A stretch of 64,000 nt of DNA from Echinarachnius parma (GCA_037951105.1 JBAMJV010003290.1:1-64000); one strand, 5' to 3'; shown: positions 36,125 to 47,010, numbered from the stretch's first letter. The notes: generated from the letters alone by a model not told the origin. A program made the numbers and translations.

Positions 36125-36368
36125 GACTCGATCGGGCAAGTACAATAGAATGTTTGACGTTTAAAATGTCATAAATTGTCTAGTTTGCTTGCTTGATCGG
36201 GCAGCTAAATAATTGTTCACCTACGAGACAACAATTTAATTTCATAAATCCCATCTAGTAGAAGTAAGAGGGCAAGTGAAAATTTATATTGGGGCAAGTC
36301 AAATGTAAACAAATTGATCTTACTTGCCCGAATGGGCCAGTATAGAAAATTGTTAGTGTGGAGGTTTG
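36125..36368 (+). repeat. family A element
   Basis: ACTCGATCGGGCAAGTAC, TTGTCTAGTTTGCTTGC, GATCTTACTTGCCCGAATGG and TTAGTGTGGAGGTTTGG. Confidence 0.65.
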
Positions 36369-37392
36369 GTGTAATATGTGACTTTTGTTGTGAGTCCATT
36401 ATACTGTGTGTTTTGTTTTGTGTTTACAATGCACATCCACATGCGTGTTGTTGTGACATGACCATATTCATGACTGTGTACATTATACATGTACTCTACC
36501 CAGTGAACGTGTGTGAACTGTGTGAGGGTTTGTTGTTATGGTGCGTCCATATGCTGGGCTTTGATGACGCAGGATGCATTGAATTCCAATAAGTTAGCCC
36601 GCATATCACCCAGGCTCCACTTTAAAACATGTGCGTGTCTCTACTGTACGTTCGTTCACTGGCATGCCAAATCCTTGTACAGTGTAGTTGCACATTTAAT
36701 ATATGGCTGCATGTACGTAATGATGAATTACAACTGTACATAGTTGCACATTTAATATGACAAAGTGTATAATGCATTACATGTATACAGTACTATACAT
36801 GCAGAGCATGGATGGATTTGTGATCCGTCATAATTTTAAAAGCATTTGAACATGATTCAACATGTACAGTAGGTAGGGCATATGTGTGTGTATGTTGTCG
36901 GTTGAGAAAGAGTATGGCGCCAAGCCACTTTTTGTACTTTAATCTTTGGTGGCCTTGTAGAATTCAAAACCAAATTCTGCTCTCTTTTATTTTTGATAAA
37001 TTCATAGTCCACAAATTACAAATAATGATATGGAAATCACATTCAATTATTAATAGAGAAGGTTTCAACAGGGCTTCAATTTCTGAGTTTGAGTCCCTAA
37101 CGAAAAGCATGTTCCCATTTGTTGTACATTGTGACTCGGCTCAGAGTCCGAGTCACGAGACCATCAAAAGCAGTCTCGAGTCAGGACTCGGACTACAGCA
37201 CTGGGTTTCGACATACACGTTCGAGGTGGTATGCAAAACTCAATTTAGGCAAACGATGGCTTAATTCCCTTTTTACTCTCAACCGGCCCTGGTGCATACA
37301 TGTATGTGCACATTCTATGGAAACAAGCTATTCAATCAAGCTGTTCCTAACAAGCTTGCATTACAAGTTGGTTTGCCGCTATGGCAGGGGGT

Positions 37393-37850
37393 GAAAAGGG
37401 GGAGGGGGCGAAGAGAGTGAGGGGGCGAAGAGGGTGAGGGGGCGAAGAGGGTGAGGGGGCAAAGAGGGTGAGGGGGCGAAGAGGGTGAGGGGGCGAAGAG
37501 GGTGAGGGGGCGAAGAGGGTGAGGGGGTGAGGGGGCGAAGAGGGTGAGGGGGCGAAGAGGGTGAGGGGGCGAAGAGGGTGAGGGGGCGAAGAGGGTGAGG
37601 GGGCGAAGAGGGTGAGGGGGCGAAGAGGGTGAGGGGGCGAAGAGGGTGAGGGGGCAAAGAGGGTGAGGGGGCGAAGAGGGTGAGGGGGCGAAGAGGGTGA
37701 GGGGGTGAGGGGGCGAAGAGGGTGAGGGGGCGAAGAGGGTGAGGGAGCGAAGAGGGTGAGGGGGCGAAGAGGGTGAGGGGGCGAAGAGGGTGAGGGGGCG
37801 AAGAGGGTGAGGGGGCGAAGAGGGTGAGGGGGCGAGGATGGGAATGGGGC
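37393..37850 (+). repeat. 17-base minisatellite, about 27 units
   Basis: Unit GGGGGCGAAGAGGGTGA, near perfect, with occasional C-to-A or G-to-A variants and two short units at 37526 and 37706. Because 17 is not a multiple of three and the unit has no stop on the minus strand, all three minus frames stay open and spell the same Pro/Ser-rich false peptide. Strand asymmetry and G runs make it quadruplex-prone. Confidence 0.95.
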
Positions 37851-38044
37851 GAGGAGGGCGAGGGGTAGGGTGAAGAGTGGGAGGATGCAATGAGGGGGAG
37901 GGGGCAAGGTGTCTCACTTGAGCATAGCATGGACCCCCCCCCACACACCTTCCAATGCCTATATGGTTCTTTATGTATGCATTATCATAAGCCTTCCAAA
38001 AATACCTTTATGGCTGTATTGCTACTTTTCTATGTTCTCATCAA

Positions 38045-38064
38045 AAAGGGGGGGGGGGGGGGGA
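38045..38064 (+). repeat. poly-G run
   Basis: An uninterrupted run of G followed by AATAATAGGGGGGC. Confidence 0.95.
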
Positions 38065-38400
38065 ATAATAGGGGGGCTAGTTCCCCCTCCCAGGCCCTTT
38101 GCTCTACACCACTTACAATGTAGAGTTTGCATTGAATGTTCACTGAAGTGAATCCATAGGTCTATTCATTCCTGAATTCTTCTACATTGTGCACAGTTTC
38201 TTCAAACTATTGTGTAAATGTACACCATTTGATGGTGATGGTATTTTACTGTGTACATACCTGTGTACATACAGTACATGTACTACAACCTACTGCCAGT
38301 GATTCAAACAGGTTCATGAACTAGTAGACTTTGAAAAGTTTGACAAATAAACGGTACAGTATTTAACCTGGCATTTGGTAAATTGTAAGTACTACATTTT

Positions 38401-38951
38401 TAGCTCATCCGGCCCGAAGGGCCCGATGAGCTTATGCCATGGCGTGGCGTCCGTCGTCCGTCCGTCCGTCCGTCCGTCCTTCCGTCCTTCCGTCCGTCCG
38501 TCCACAATTTTCAAAATGCTTCTTCTTCGTTATTTTTCAACCGATTTTGATTCTGATTGTTTCATAAGATAGGGCTAGGAGGGGGATTTAAAACTTCTAC
38601 ACAGAATCGTGAAATTCATTATATATGCTAATTTATGCAAATTTATTCGAAATCACAAAAAATGCTTCTTCTCCTTCATTTCTTGACCGATTTTGATTTG
38701 GTTTGCTTTATCTGGTAGAGCTAACTTTGGTACACTAAACTTCTACACAGAATTTTGAAATTTTTCTCCATTAATTAATTATGGTAATTTATGCAAATTT
38801 ATTCCAAAAATCACAAAAAATGCTTCTTCTCCTTCATTTCTCGACCGATTTTGATTTGGTTTGTTTTATCTGGTAGAGCTAACTTTGGTACACTAAACTT
38901 CTACACAGAATTTTGAAATTTTTCTCCATTAATTAATTATGGTAATTTTGT

Positions 38952-38982
<31 letters not shown>

Positions 38983-39013
38983 TTATTTATTTATTTATTT
39001 ATTTATTATTATT

Positions 39014-39044
<31 letters not shown>

Positions 39045-39256
39045 TTTATTTATTTTTTATTATTTTTTTTTTTTGTTATTTTTTTTGTTCCCATGTCCCT
39101 TCTGGGGCGTCAAATTTATATTTTTTTCACTCTAATTTTTTTTAAATTAATTTTTATGTCCCTTCCAGGGCATCACATTTTTATTTTTTGACCAGTTGAA
39201 AAGTGTACCACATGAAATTTGCGATATTTGATGTTGCGAGATGGCGGATGAGCGCT
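38401..39256 (+). mobile_element. family F element with AGCTCATCCGG hairpin end
   Basis: Begins with the hairpin AGCTCATCCGGCCC-GAA-GGGCCCGATGAGCT and a (CCGT)n tract, and appears to end at CGGATGAGC near 39255. Inside are about three units of 150-160 bases (AAATGCTTCTTCTCCTTCAT, CCGATTTTGATTTGGTTTG, CTTCTACACAGAATTTTGAA). An (ATTT)n/poly-T tract at 38945-39075 expands the last unit. No coding sequence. Confidence 0.75.
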
Positions 39257-39364
39257 ACGTCATTGACGTTCTGGTTATGTGTAAGAGTGGAAATGCAACA
39301 TACTTGGATTTTTAAAATGTTTGTATTCAAAACATTTATTCATGTACACATGTTATGTACATAG

Positions 39365-39517
39365 AGCTTCTTAAAATCAAGCTTGCTATAAATAATAAAA
39401 ATAACGCTCTCAAAATTTTGTTTTGCATTGAACTCTGCAAATTTACGAGGGCAGTTTTTAATTTCGGAGCTCTTTGCATTTTGAGGACGAAATCGCCCTG
39501 AGCGCCCATGTTTTTTC
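39365..39517 (-). repeat. family G element, reverse orientation
   Basis: TCTTAAAATCAAGCTTGC, GCATTGAACTCTGCAAATTT, and GAGGACGAAATCGCCCTGAG. Confidence 0.5.
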
Positions 39518-39669
39518 CCCCAACTGTTTGTAGGAAAGGGATGGGAGAGTAATGTGTAACGGTAAACATTTATGCTGATGTTTGATACTTTCTCCGCTTT
39601 CATCCTGCAAAATTTTACTTACACTTCAGCGAATCTCTCACTGATTAATATGATGTCATAAAAATACTG

Positions 39670-39717
39670 TGTCCATTCTTGTTACATGTTTATGTGGATT
39701 TTCGACAAGAATGGACA
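39670..39717. repeat. short hairpin
   Basis: TGTCCATTCTTGT and ACAAGAATGGACA are perfect 13-base arms around a 22-base loop. Confidence 0.8.
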
Positions 39718-39823
39718 TGATTTTTAAAATATTTTAAACAATATTAATTTGATAAGAATGATAATTACCTGTATTGTTGTTTGCTTTATAGAAATGCAAC
39801 CTGGAGAAGTGAACCACATTATA

Positions 39824-40147
39824 CAGGGCTCCACACTCACCTTTTTAGTCAGTGGCCCCGTCGGGCCAGTGAAATAGTTTCTTTCCCTATTCTGGTGGCC
39901 CAAAAATTGTATTTCACGAGTAAGCTTTTTACTATTCAAAATATCACTCTTTCCTGATCAAACCTGTGATTACAGATGAAGCACGCACGACATAAAAGAA
40001 AACAAGATTTTTGAATTTTGTCAATGTCGGGTTGAAAATCTGCTTGCCCGATCGGGCCACCAAAATATGACTTTTATACATTTCGCTGGCCCCAAGTGCA
40101 ATTTCACTGGCCCCAGGCCAGTGGGCCAGTGTGAGTGTCGAGCCTTG
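39824..40147. mobile_element. family A element, complete with inverted ends
   Basis: CAGGGCTCCACACT at the left, AGTGTCGAGCCTTG at the right. The interior matches 16052-16395 closely (TGGCCCCGTCGGGCCAGTGAAA, GCTTGCCCGATCGGGCCACC), with one deletion of about 20 bases in the left third. Confidence 0.8.
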
Positions 40148-40191
40148 CATTATACTATTAAATACATAATGTTTGTGTATTATACTATGCT

Positions 40192-40278
40192 AGTAATGTT
40201 AATTATAGGTACATTATAATAATTATAAGTGCATTTTAATAATTATAAGTGCATTATAATAGTTATAAGTGCATAATA
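40192..40278 (+). repeat. short tandem array of ATTATAAGTGCATT units
   Basis: About four units of roughly 22 bases: TAATAATTATAAGTGCATT with small changes. Confidence 0.85.
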
Positions 40279-41099
40279 AATTAATAATTTATAAACTTGT
40301 GCATTTTCCATTTTGATCAAAAAGTCATTAACATGATACATAGAAAACAGACCGTACATTGGACTGTGTACATGTACGTATGTAAACATGCCATAAAAAA
40401 AGGTTGTATCAATGATGCTTTCTGTCCGAGGTTCTCGTGCACTGCGCACACATCAATAATCGATTGTGAACTTTGGCACTTAAATTCATACATGTATGTA
40501 TTGTGTAGATAATTGGATATATTACCTTGGTATTATGGAGACGTGGCACATGTTGAATGGCGGCCCATGCATCAATTGGTTCATAACGTGATTTCCAGGT
40601 CTGGCAAAATCGTATTGAGTATTTGTATGACGTAAATTGTATTGTATTGACTGAAATGATGATGGCATATCTTTTTGAAATGATATTTAATAATGCATTA
40701 ATTAGTTTGAGGTATTCATAATTACACTGTACATGTACATATCAAAGACTGTATGCACGTTTTATATTATTTGTATTGATCACAGGCCTTTCTGATGTAC
40801 ATGTAGTTGTAGGTATTATGATTGTGAAGCAGTGTATTGTTACAAACATACGATGTACTTTGTCTGTAGCGTATGTTTTTTTAAAACAATTTGTATGTAC
40901 ACGTTTCAAGACCTGTTTTTATTGTGCCTTGTAATGCAAACATACAGTACTGAATGTTCATATGTCTTCGTATCTATTTTTATTGGAACATATGTGTTGA
41001 CTTGTTTTTCTTTGTTGATATTAATTTGTTATTGTATATTCTTGAGCTACTGTGATTAAATTGAATGCTAAATGATAAATCTTGTTGTTTTTGTTGCAG

Positions 41100-41600
41100 G
41101 TCCAACACTAGTACAACTCCTTTCCAATTCCCCGAACCCTCCTCCTATACACATGGTCAAAACGGGGCACGGCCCTGTGCAGACAATGGCGAACAATATT
41201 CCCCTCCAGAACCCTGCGCCCATGCAGACCATGCCAATGCAACCACCGGTACCGCAGGACAACCGCGACGCCATCAACCAAGCGGCCGTCTACCAGAACA
41301 ACCAGGCGCAGACGGCGGCGCCGGTGCCGCAGCCGATGTACCAGCCACCGATGTTCCAGCCACCCCCGCCGGGCAACCAGGGGGTGTACCCCCCACACTT
41401 GCTGGGGGCATACCCCACGGCGCAGGGGGGTATGTCGCCCCACATGCCGCCCCACCAGGGGGTACCGACGGTGTTTATGGGCACCACTGGCGTCCACCCC
41501 ACCCACATGCACATTCAGAGGTTTCCGGGAGGTAACTGCACCGCCAACCACCAACACCAGTCGCATCCGGGTTCCAACGGCGACCTGTCACCGAGACAAG
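41100..41600 (+). CDS. FNDC3: FNDC3-like protein, coding exon 2 (residues 216-382)
   Basis: The acceptor TTGTTGCAG|G and donor CAAG|GTGGGT bound a 501-base exon that is phase 1 at both ends, so it could be skipped without a frameshift. Joined to the preceding exon it reads YIHG|PTLVQLLSNSPNPPPIHM, which parallels the vertebrate FNDC3 stretch around the conserved PPIH motif. The rest is Pro-, Gln-, Met- and His-rich (MYQPPMFQPPPPGNQG, PHLLGAYP, PHMPPHQG, HPTHMHIQRFPGG), like the proline/histidine-rich linker of vertebrate FNDC3 before its basic segment. No membrane segment or catalytic motif is visible; this region is likely disordered. GC content jumps sharply at the exon edges. Minus-strand open frames here are shadows of its composition. 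Confidence 0.88.
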
Positions 41601-41632
41601 GTGGGTTTCATTGATCAATGTTGTTATTAAGG

Positions 41633-41865
41633 CAGCACTCGACACAAGCACTTGCCCGATTCCCCCGGGCCACTAGAAATTAGCTCAGGGCCACTAAATT
41701 TCATTGATATTTAATTCCACTGGTCTAAATGGGCAAGCAAATATCACAGACAATTTTTTTGTTAATGTTTTTCTTTGTGTGGGGCCACCAGATTCAGGTT
41801 TGGGGCGACTAGAATCTGATAAATCTTGTTTTTTCTTGCCCGACTGGGCACAAGGCAAAAAAATG
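41633..41865 (+). repeat. family A element directly after coding exon 2
   Basis: GCACTCGACACAAGCACTTG, GGGCCACTAGAAATTAG, TTGCCCGACTGGGCAC. It begins about 30 bases past the splice donor. Confidence 0.6.
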
Positions 41866-41907
41866 TGCATTGATTTAGTCATAGAAAGATTAGAAAGGTA
41901 TACATAA

Positions 41908-42070
41908 TACAGTTTAACATGTCTAGGTGGCCACCTGCCTACATGTATATTAGCCAACCTGTATACATGTACAGTGGCCACCAAAAGTGATCCCCTGCAG
42001 AGAAAAAAAAGTGTTACGGAACCCGTCTTGTTTCCTTGCATTGCTCACTATACACAGGTTTTACTGTATA
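41908..42070. mobile_element. family B MITE, complete
   Basis: TACAGTTTAACATGTCTAGG at the left and CACAGGTTTTACTGTA at the right; TA at both ends. The interior has GGCCACCTGCCTACATG and CCCCTGCAGAGAAAAAAAAG. Confidence 0.75.
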
Positions 42071-42445
42071 AATATTTGTAATTGCAAAGTCAGTAACCTT
42101 TGATTTCGAAACTTTATTAACATCACCGAATGATTACACAACATATTTGCCTCATGAATATCAAACTCACAAATCCATGGACCTATAAATATCGGGCTTA
42201 ACTGAGATGTAATTGTGTTGATACAGGCTCCGCTAAAGTTCATTCATTCGATAGTTTGCCCTTGCCTATGAATGGAGGTGACATTTTCTCTCGTGCCCCA
42301 GTTTTACGCTCGCCCACGACCAAAAAAATTAGAAGGGAGAAAACTGGTCGATGACATTTTCACGCAATAGCTCAGTTGTACGCACGTAGTAGTACTCTGT
42401 AGTACAATATTGTAAGCGGTATTAATAGTCGGCTGGGCTTAGGTA

Positions 42446-43510
42446 TATATGAGACCGGCTCCCAGAGAATGGGTGTAAAGTCGGGATGGGTCTTTAGTAC
42501 TTGGAGCCTCAAAATCATAAAATATTGTCTTTGGCTGAAATTTTTAACTTTATGGGATTTGATACTTACATGTTTCATCTACATTCTCTGAAAATTTCAG
42601 GTCCTTAATCTAATTTTTTATGCCGTAAATAATGATTTTTCTAAGCAACCTTCATTTCGGTTTCGACCAGAAACTCAGTAAATCCGCGCTGGCTGATCAT
42701 GATCGATTGTGAAACGAACGCGCCAGCTATGTGTGTGTGATTCGACCGTACCGCCGCGGCGAGCTGCAAGAAGAAAGCACTGTAGCTGTACAGTGATTGG
42801 TCAGACTAACCTGAATAGAGTTGTATTGTCCGTGTGTTGTACATTTCCAGGAAGCGTTCGCGGCATTTAACTTACTGTATAGTAAACGAGTAGTTGGTTT
42901 GTTTATAATTCTATGGGTACCGCATTGAATCGCGCTGGGCATGCCGCAAGTGTGCAGTGTGCGTGTGCAGCGTACCATATCACACGGTATCAAACTGCGC
43001 TTTTCTTTTGTCTACCGGTGGACGGTACCAGCGGCGGTATGGTGAATATGATGCGGTGGGTTATGGCGGTACGTACATACACAATACACCGCGGCTAGTT
43101 TGTCGATCAACTGAGACTTAGGGCTGAGGCTTTGTACAATTACGTAATACCGGCGTAAGCGTTGCTGATTGGCCGATGAATAACAGTATAACTGTGCATG
43201 CATTATTTCGTTTGCTGATCGATTACGAAAAGCGGAAAGGTGAAAGCGAACCGTTCAACTTCTCGCTCGGTGTGTGAGAATGCTTTTCTGAATGGATGCA
43301 AAACTTTAGAAGCGATTTTCTCCGTTGTTTGACAAATCACGGGGCTCTGGTCCATGTTATTAATTTGCGTTTTTCTAGCCTTCAAGAAACTCATACTTAT
43401 CAAGTTGTATATCATTTTAAAGCTGAAATCCTAGAGAATTCAAAACACTAACAATCTCAATTTTGATATTCCCGATGAATTACCCAAAGTGACAGAGCCG
43501 GTCACATATA
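42446..43510. mobile_element. 1.07 kb non-autonomous element with TATATGAGACCGGCTC ends
   Basis: TATATGAGACCGGCTC at the left and GAGCCGGTCACATATA at the right differ at one position as inverted repeats. The interior is unusually CpG-rich between about 42680 and 43280 but has no protein I recognise; the longest frames are under 90 residues. The target site may be TA. The superfamily is unknown to me. Confidence 0.65.
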
Positions 43511-44019
43511 GTGTACGTACATGATGTACATTATGAATTTTCATGCATCTTGGGATGTATCGCCTGAATGACATATATTGGTCAAATTTAGATCAATAAT
43601 CTTACCCTACATGTAGCTTTGAATGCCTTGTGGCTATGATACCCGTCGCCTATTGACTTTCAGAAATCAAAATGTTAAAAAAAGGAGATGCAAAAAGAAA
43701 GAATGTAGAGTGCTGAATTAGTACTACATTCATCTGCAGTACTCTGTTATTTCTTAGTCGAAGTGAAGTCTGTCTAATTAATGTAGAGTACTTGGTATTC
43801 ATTATTTTTAATTCAGAGTTCTCTATTTTTTTGCTAATAAGGCGACCTATTTTGTGTGGGAAGTCCTCTTGTCTACTGGGAGCTCGATTCCAAAGAGGCA
43901 GACTTGTACATTATGTAATGCTAGAAAGTTTTGTTGCTATATCAGGCAAACCTCATGCAAGCATTTAGGTTACCTGTGCACAACAACATTGTTATTAGTT
44001 GTTTAAATAGGATAATACA

Positions 44020-44258
44020 ATGCTAGAAATTAACTTTGTTTGCCTTGCAGTAGGGCAAGTAAAAATTAGATTTTTCAATTCTAGTGGCCCGTAACCAGAA
44101 TCTGGTGGCCCCAAACAAAGAAAATAAATTAATTTTTTTATTTTTTGGTTGCCCATCTGGGCCAGTAGAATGTAGGATCAATACAATTTGGTGGCCCATA
44201 GCTCATTTTAGTGGCCCCAGGTCGGCACGCCTAGATGCTAATTTTGAGCACTGCATGA
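44020..44258 (+). repeat. family A element, diverged
   Basis: AATGCTAGAAATTAACTTTG, AGTGGCCCGTAACCAGAATC, TGGTGGCCCCAAACAAAG and TTTTGAGCACTGCATG. It is fused to a family G copy on the right. Confidence 0.55.
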
Positions 44259-44267
44259 CTTTCGATA

Positions 44268-44402
44268 AACTTTGGCGAATTCTCCCCCGAAATGCCAAAA
44301 AAGAGCCCCCGAAATATGCATCTATAGAGTTCAATGCAAATCAAGTTTTGGATTGTTATTTTTATACAGGCAAGCTTGAAAAGTAGCCCCCGAAAGATAT
44401 AT
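44268..44402 (+). repeat. family G element
   Basis: TTGGCGAATTCTCCCCCGAA, AAGAGCCCCCGAAATATGC, GAGTTCAATGCAAATCAAG, and ACAGGCAAGCTTGAAAAGTA. This is the best preserved copy. Confidence 0.6.
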
Positions 44403-44424
44403 TTTATTTTTTCCCTGCTTTGAG

Positions 44425-45060
44425 GGGTAAATATTAGATTGTAAACATCGAGAAAAATTGTATCCTCTTACCAATCATATTCATAACAGGAAGTCATCTT
44501 TGATAACATTTGATCAGGCAGAAATTTCTTTTGAGAAAATGGCAAAAATTTCTTTTGAGAAAATTGGAAAAATTGTATTCAAAATCACCCCTGTTTAATA
44601 CACTTGATTTCATTTGATGGGTCAGCAATTTCTATTCTATATTAGATATCTATATTAGAAATCTTTGTTCAATTTCTATATTAGAATGTAAACATTGAGA
44701 AAAAACGTATCCTCTTACCAATCATATTCATTTTGTACAGGAAGTCATCTTTGATTTAATTTGATCAGTCAGCAATTTCTTTCGAGAAAATGGGGAAAAT
44801 GTCTTCAAAATCACCCCTGTTTACCATGTACAACGTACACCATGGTAATTGTGCTTTCGTGCTAATGTGTAGTGAAATTTCTATTGAGAAAATTGAAAGA
44901 ATGTCTTCAAAATCACCCCTGTTTACGCTTGATTCCATTTGATAAGTCAGAAATTTCTTTCAAGAAAGTGGAATAATGTCAAGATTCGAAATCACCCCTG
45001 TTTACCATACTGTACAATGTACACCATGGTAATTGTGTTTTTGTGCTAATGTGTGGTGAT
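44425..45060 (+). repeat. tandem array of TTTGAGAAAATGG / AAAATCACCCCTGTTTA units
   Basis: AAAATCACCCCTGTTTA recurs near 44582, 44809, 44909 and 44986. ACGTATCCTCTTACCAATCA-like and GGAAGTCATCTTTGAT segments occur at about 44460 and 44710; CACCATGGTAATTGTG occurs twice. Confidence 0.75.
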
Positions 45061-45846
45061 TGGTGAAACGTATGCCCACTTCATTAGCACCGCAATTACC
45101 CCGTCATTAAGCTAATTGTGCACATTGATTGATTGCGTTTAATGTATACAATGTGTATCGCCAGGCTCCAGCACTCATGCAGGTATATTAAACAACCGAT
45201 ATACATTAGGTTGAATTGGGTCTCCTAATCCTATGGTGGGTTCTAGTGGGTAGGAGAATATTTGATTGAGCAGAGGACATAAAAATGCCAAAGATTTTTT
45301 TATTGCCGCAAAAAAAACATGAGATATGAGAGAGGAGAGATTTGATTATGCAAAGGACAAGAAATGTCAAGACGCACAACATTCTAGCTTAGAGTAGAAG
45401 GAGACCTTTTTTTTCTCACAACAAAGTTGAGCAGTGGGATAGCCAATTGATGCTAAAAATTATTCTTTTTTGTTTTGCCTTGTGGCAGTTGTGGGTGTAA
45501 AGCTGGTATTAGGGATATCATCTGGATAATGGGGGAAAATGAAAATAGTACTGAAGGCAGAAGCAGTTTTGAACATGATTTTAAATGAATGGTGTATTGT
45601 TTCTATGCAAAAAAACAAAACAAACAAATCAGCCCTTTTCCTTATCTTACCTAAAACTGTACTTATTTTCCCCAAGTGCATGAGTGACTGAATGCACACT
45701 AATTGACAGTTCAACACAATATGAGGTGTCAACAGGAGAAGTTTTTAAGGAAATTATGAAAAAGATATTTTTAATTTCAAAACCTTCAGATTTTTCTTAT
45801 ATTCAAAATGTTTTAAAAAGTCTCTCTTCCATCTTTTGCTTTTCAG

Positions 45847-46143
45847 AAGGGCACCGGCCGCCTTTAGCGCGGTCGCGGTCGCGGGATGATAGGGCGGACA
45901 AGCAACGGGAAAAGCTCCAGAAGAAGTTGCGAGAGCGCGATCGGCAGAAGGAGAATAGCAGCGGGGGCCACGGCAGCCATTCCAACAGCCCCCAAACCTC
46001 CCCCCGTGGATACAACTCACACTCCCACCACGGCGGCGGCCCAGGCAGCGGCGTGCTGAGGCCCACGGACAACAACACAACGAATATGAGGAACATGGGA
46101 GGGAGTAGGAAGAAAAGACCAAACATGAAGGATGATATTGAAG
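45847..46143 (+). CDS. FNDC3: FNDC3-like protein, coding exon 3, basic segment (residues 383-481)
   Basis: Acceptor CTTTTCAG|AA and donor GAAG|GTATGT define a 297-base exon, again phase 1 at both ends. It encodes a strongly basic run, GHRPPLARSRSRDDRADKQR followed by EKLQKKLRERDRQKENSS, then a Gly/Ser/His-rich stretch and a second basic patch, GGSRKKRPNMKDDIE. Vertebrate FNDC3 has the same order: a KKLKDRQIDRQNR-like helix, a Gly/Ser-rich spacer and a KKTERRARSS-like patch before the first FN3 domain. The upstream frame stays open into the intron, but the conserved reading begins exactly at the acceptor. The charged part could form a short helix; its role is not known to me. Confidence 0.88.
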
Positions 46144-46207
46144 GTATGTAACGTCAAAATTTGTGATTTAATTTTTTACAAATTTGTTCTCTTTAAGAAT
46201 GAATAGT

Positions 46208-46376
46208 AAGCAAATAATTACCGTTGGTGAAGGTGATGGGACAAACTATCACTTCCGAGGCGATCTGGATGTAGCTATCTTTCCGAAGCGAAGCTGAGGA
46301 AAGATAGCGTATACATTCAGATCGCCGAGGAAGTGATAGTTTGCCATCGCCTGAAACCAAAAGGTGATTATTTGCT
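46208..46376. mobile_element. near-perfect foldback, two arms of about 84 bases
   Basis: AGCAAATAATTACC at the left pairs with GGTGATTATTTGCT at the right. Inner arms share AAACTATCACTTCC, GGCGATCT and GCTATCTTTCC. It begins about 65 bases after the donor of coding exon 3, so the pre-mRNA would fold into a long hairpin there. Confidence 0.85.
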
Positions 46377-46772
46377 TTATATTCCACATCAGAAATATTT
46401 CACTGGTAGGGTCTACGAGAAAGACAAGCTAACTGTTTCATCGAGCATCTAATCTCGTTGAGCATCTTTCGCAAGCTAAAACAAGACCTCTGCTCGCAGG
46501 AAGCTTTCATACACGCATCTCTATGGTCAGTGCATGCAGTACTTGCGTACGTACATCACCGCGGTGGCCGTGGTCGCCTGCTGCGTTGAAGATAGTACAC
46601 AGTGCAACGCACTTTCACCGAAGATAGTACACGGTGCAACGCACTTTCACCCAAGATAGTACACGGTGTAACAAACTTTTCTTCTCCCATCAATGATGGG
46701 CGAAACTATGTTTCATCACGTGATTAACTTTTGACCAATCGTAGAGCAAGATTCTTAGTATGTGGAATATAA
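46377..46772. mobile_element. 396-base segment with TTATATTCCACAT inverted ends
   Basis: TTATATTCCACAT at 46377 is mirrored by ATGTGGAATATAA at 46760. It abuts the foldback on its left, and the two may form one composite element. The interior is CpG-rich and holds a three-unit repeat (46580-46680). Confidence 0.6.
46580..46682 (+). repeat. three tandem units of about 34 bases
   Basis: Unit GAAGATAGTACACGGTGCAA followed by CGCACTTTCACC, the last copy more diverged. Confidence 0.85.
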
Positions 46773-46945
46773 TCTAAAATACAATGAGAGATTTTTTTAT
46801 AGTAGAGAGAGAGAAGAAAGATATTGCTTACTGATATTCATGATGGTACAATAAAAGTTCTATGTTTCATTTGTGTTTGTAGTTGTTATGCCACCCACCA
46901 TCTCCAAAGTTTCATGAATTTACATGCTACTTTTTCCTATTAAAT

Positions 46946-47010
46946 GTACAATCAAACCTGTGTATAGTGACCTACGCAGGAACAGGATTCACGGAAAACA
47001 CTTTGTTCCT
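46946..47010 (+). repeat. family B left-end fragment
   Basis: TACAATCAAACCTGTGTATA then GTGACCTACGC. Confidence 0.5.

Larger units (their letters stand above)
30542..41099 (+). other. FNDC3 intron between coding exons 1 and 2
   Basis: This GT-AG intron of about 10.6 kb holds foldback elements (30704, 31942, 33225), family A copies (32275, 36125, 39824), family C remnants (33880), the family E and F hairpin elements, a 17-base minisatellite (37.4-37.85 kb), and short AT-rich unique stretches (30.9-31.9, 32.5-33.2, 35.65-36.1, 36.4-37.35 and 40.3-41.05 kb) in which I recognise nothing. Confidence 0.85.
41601..45846 (+). other. FNDC3 intron between coding exons 2 and 3
   Basis: This 4.2 kb GT-AG intron contains a family A copy and a complete family B MITE directly after exon 2, a 1.07 kb inverted-repeat element, another A copy fused to a G copy, and a tandem array. 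The last 0.8 kb (45.06-45.84) shows no recognised element. Confidence 0.85.

Noticed and set aside
37336-37948. Three long Pro/Ser-rich minus-strand frames
   Set aside because: All arise from the 17-base minisatellite.
38939-39145. Phe/Ile/Tyr-rich frame
   Set aside because: It is a translation of the (ATTT)n and poly-T tract in the family F element.
41108-41566. 152-codon minus-strand frame opposite coding exon 2
   Set aside because: It mirrors the Pro/Gln/His-rich composition of the FNDC3 exon on the other strand.
44084-44386. 100-codon + strand frame
   Set aside because: It runs across joined family A and G repeats with no coding signature.
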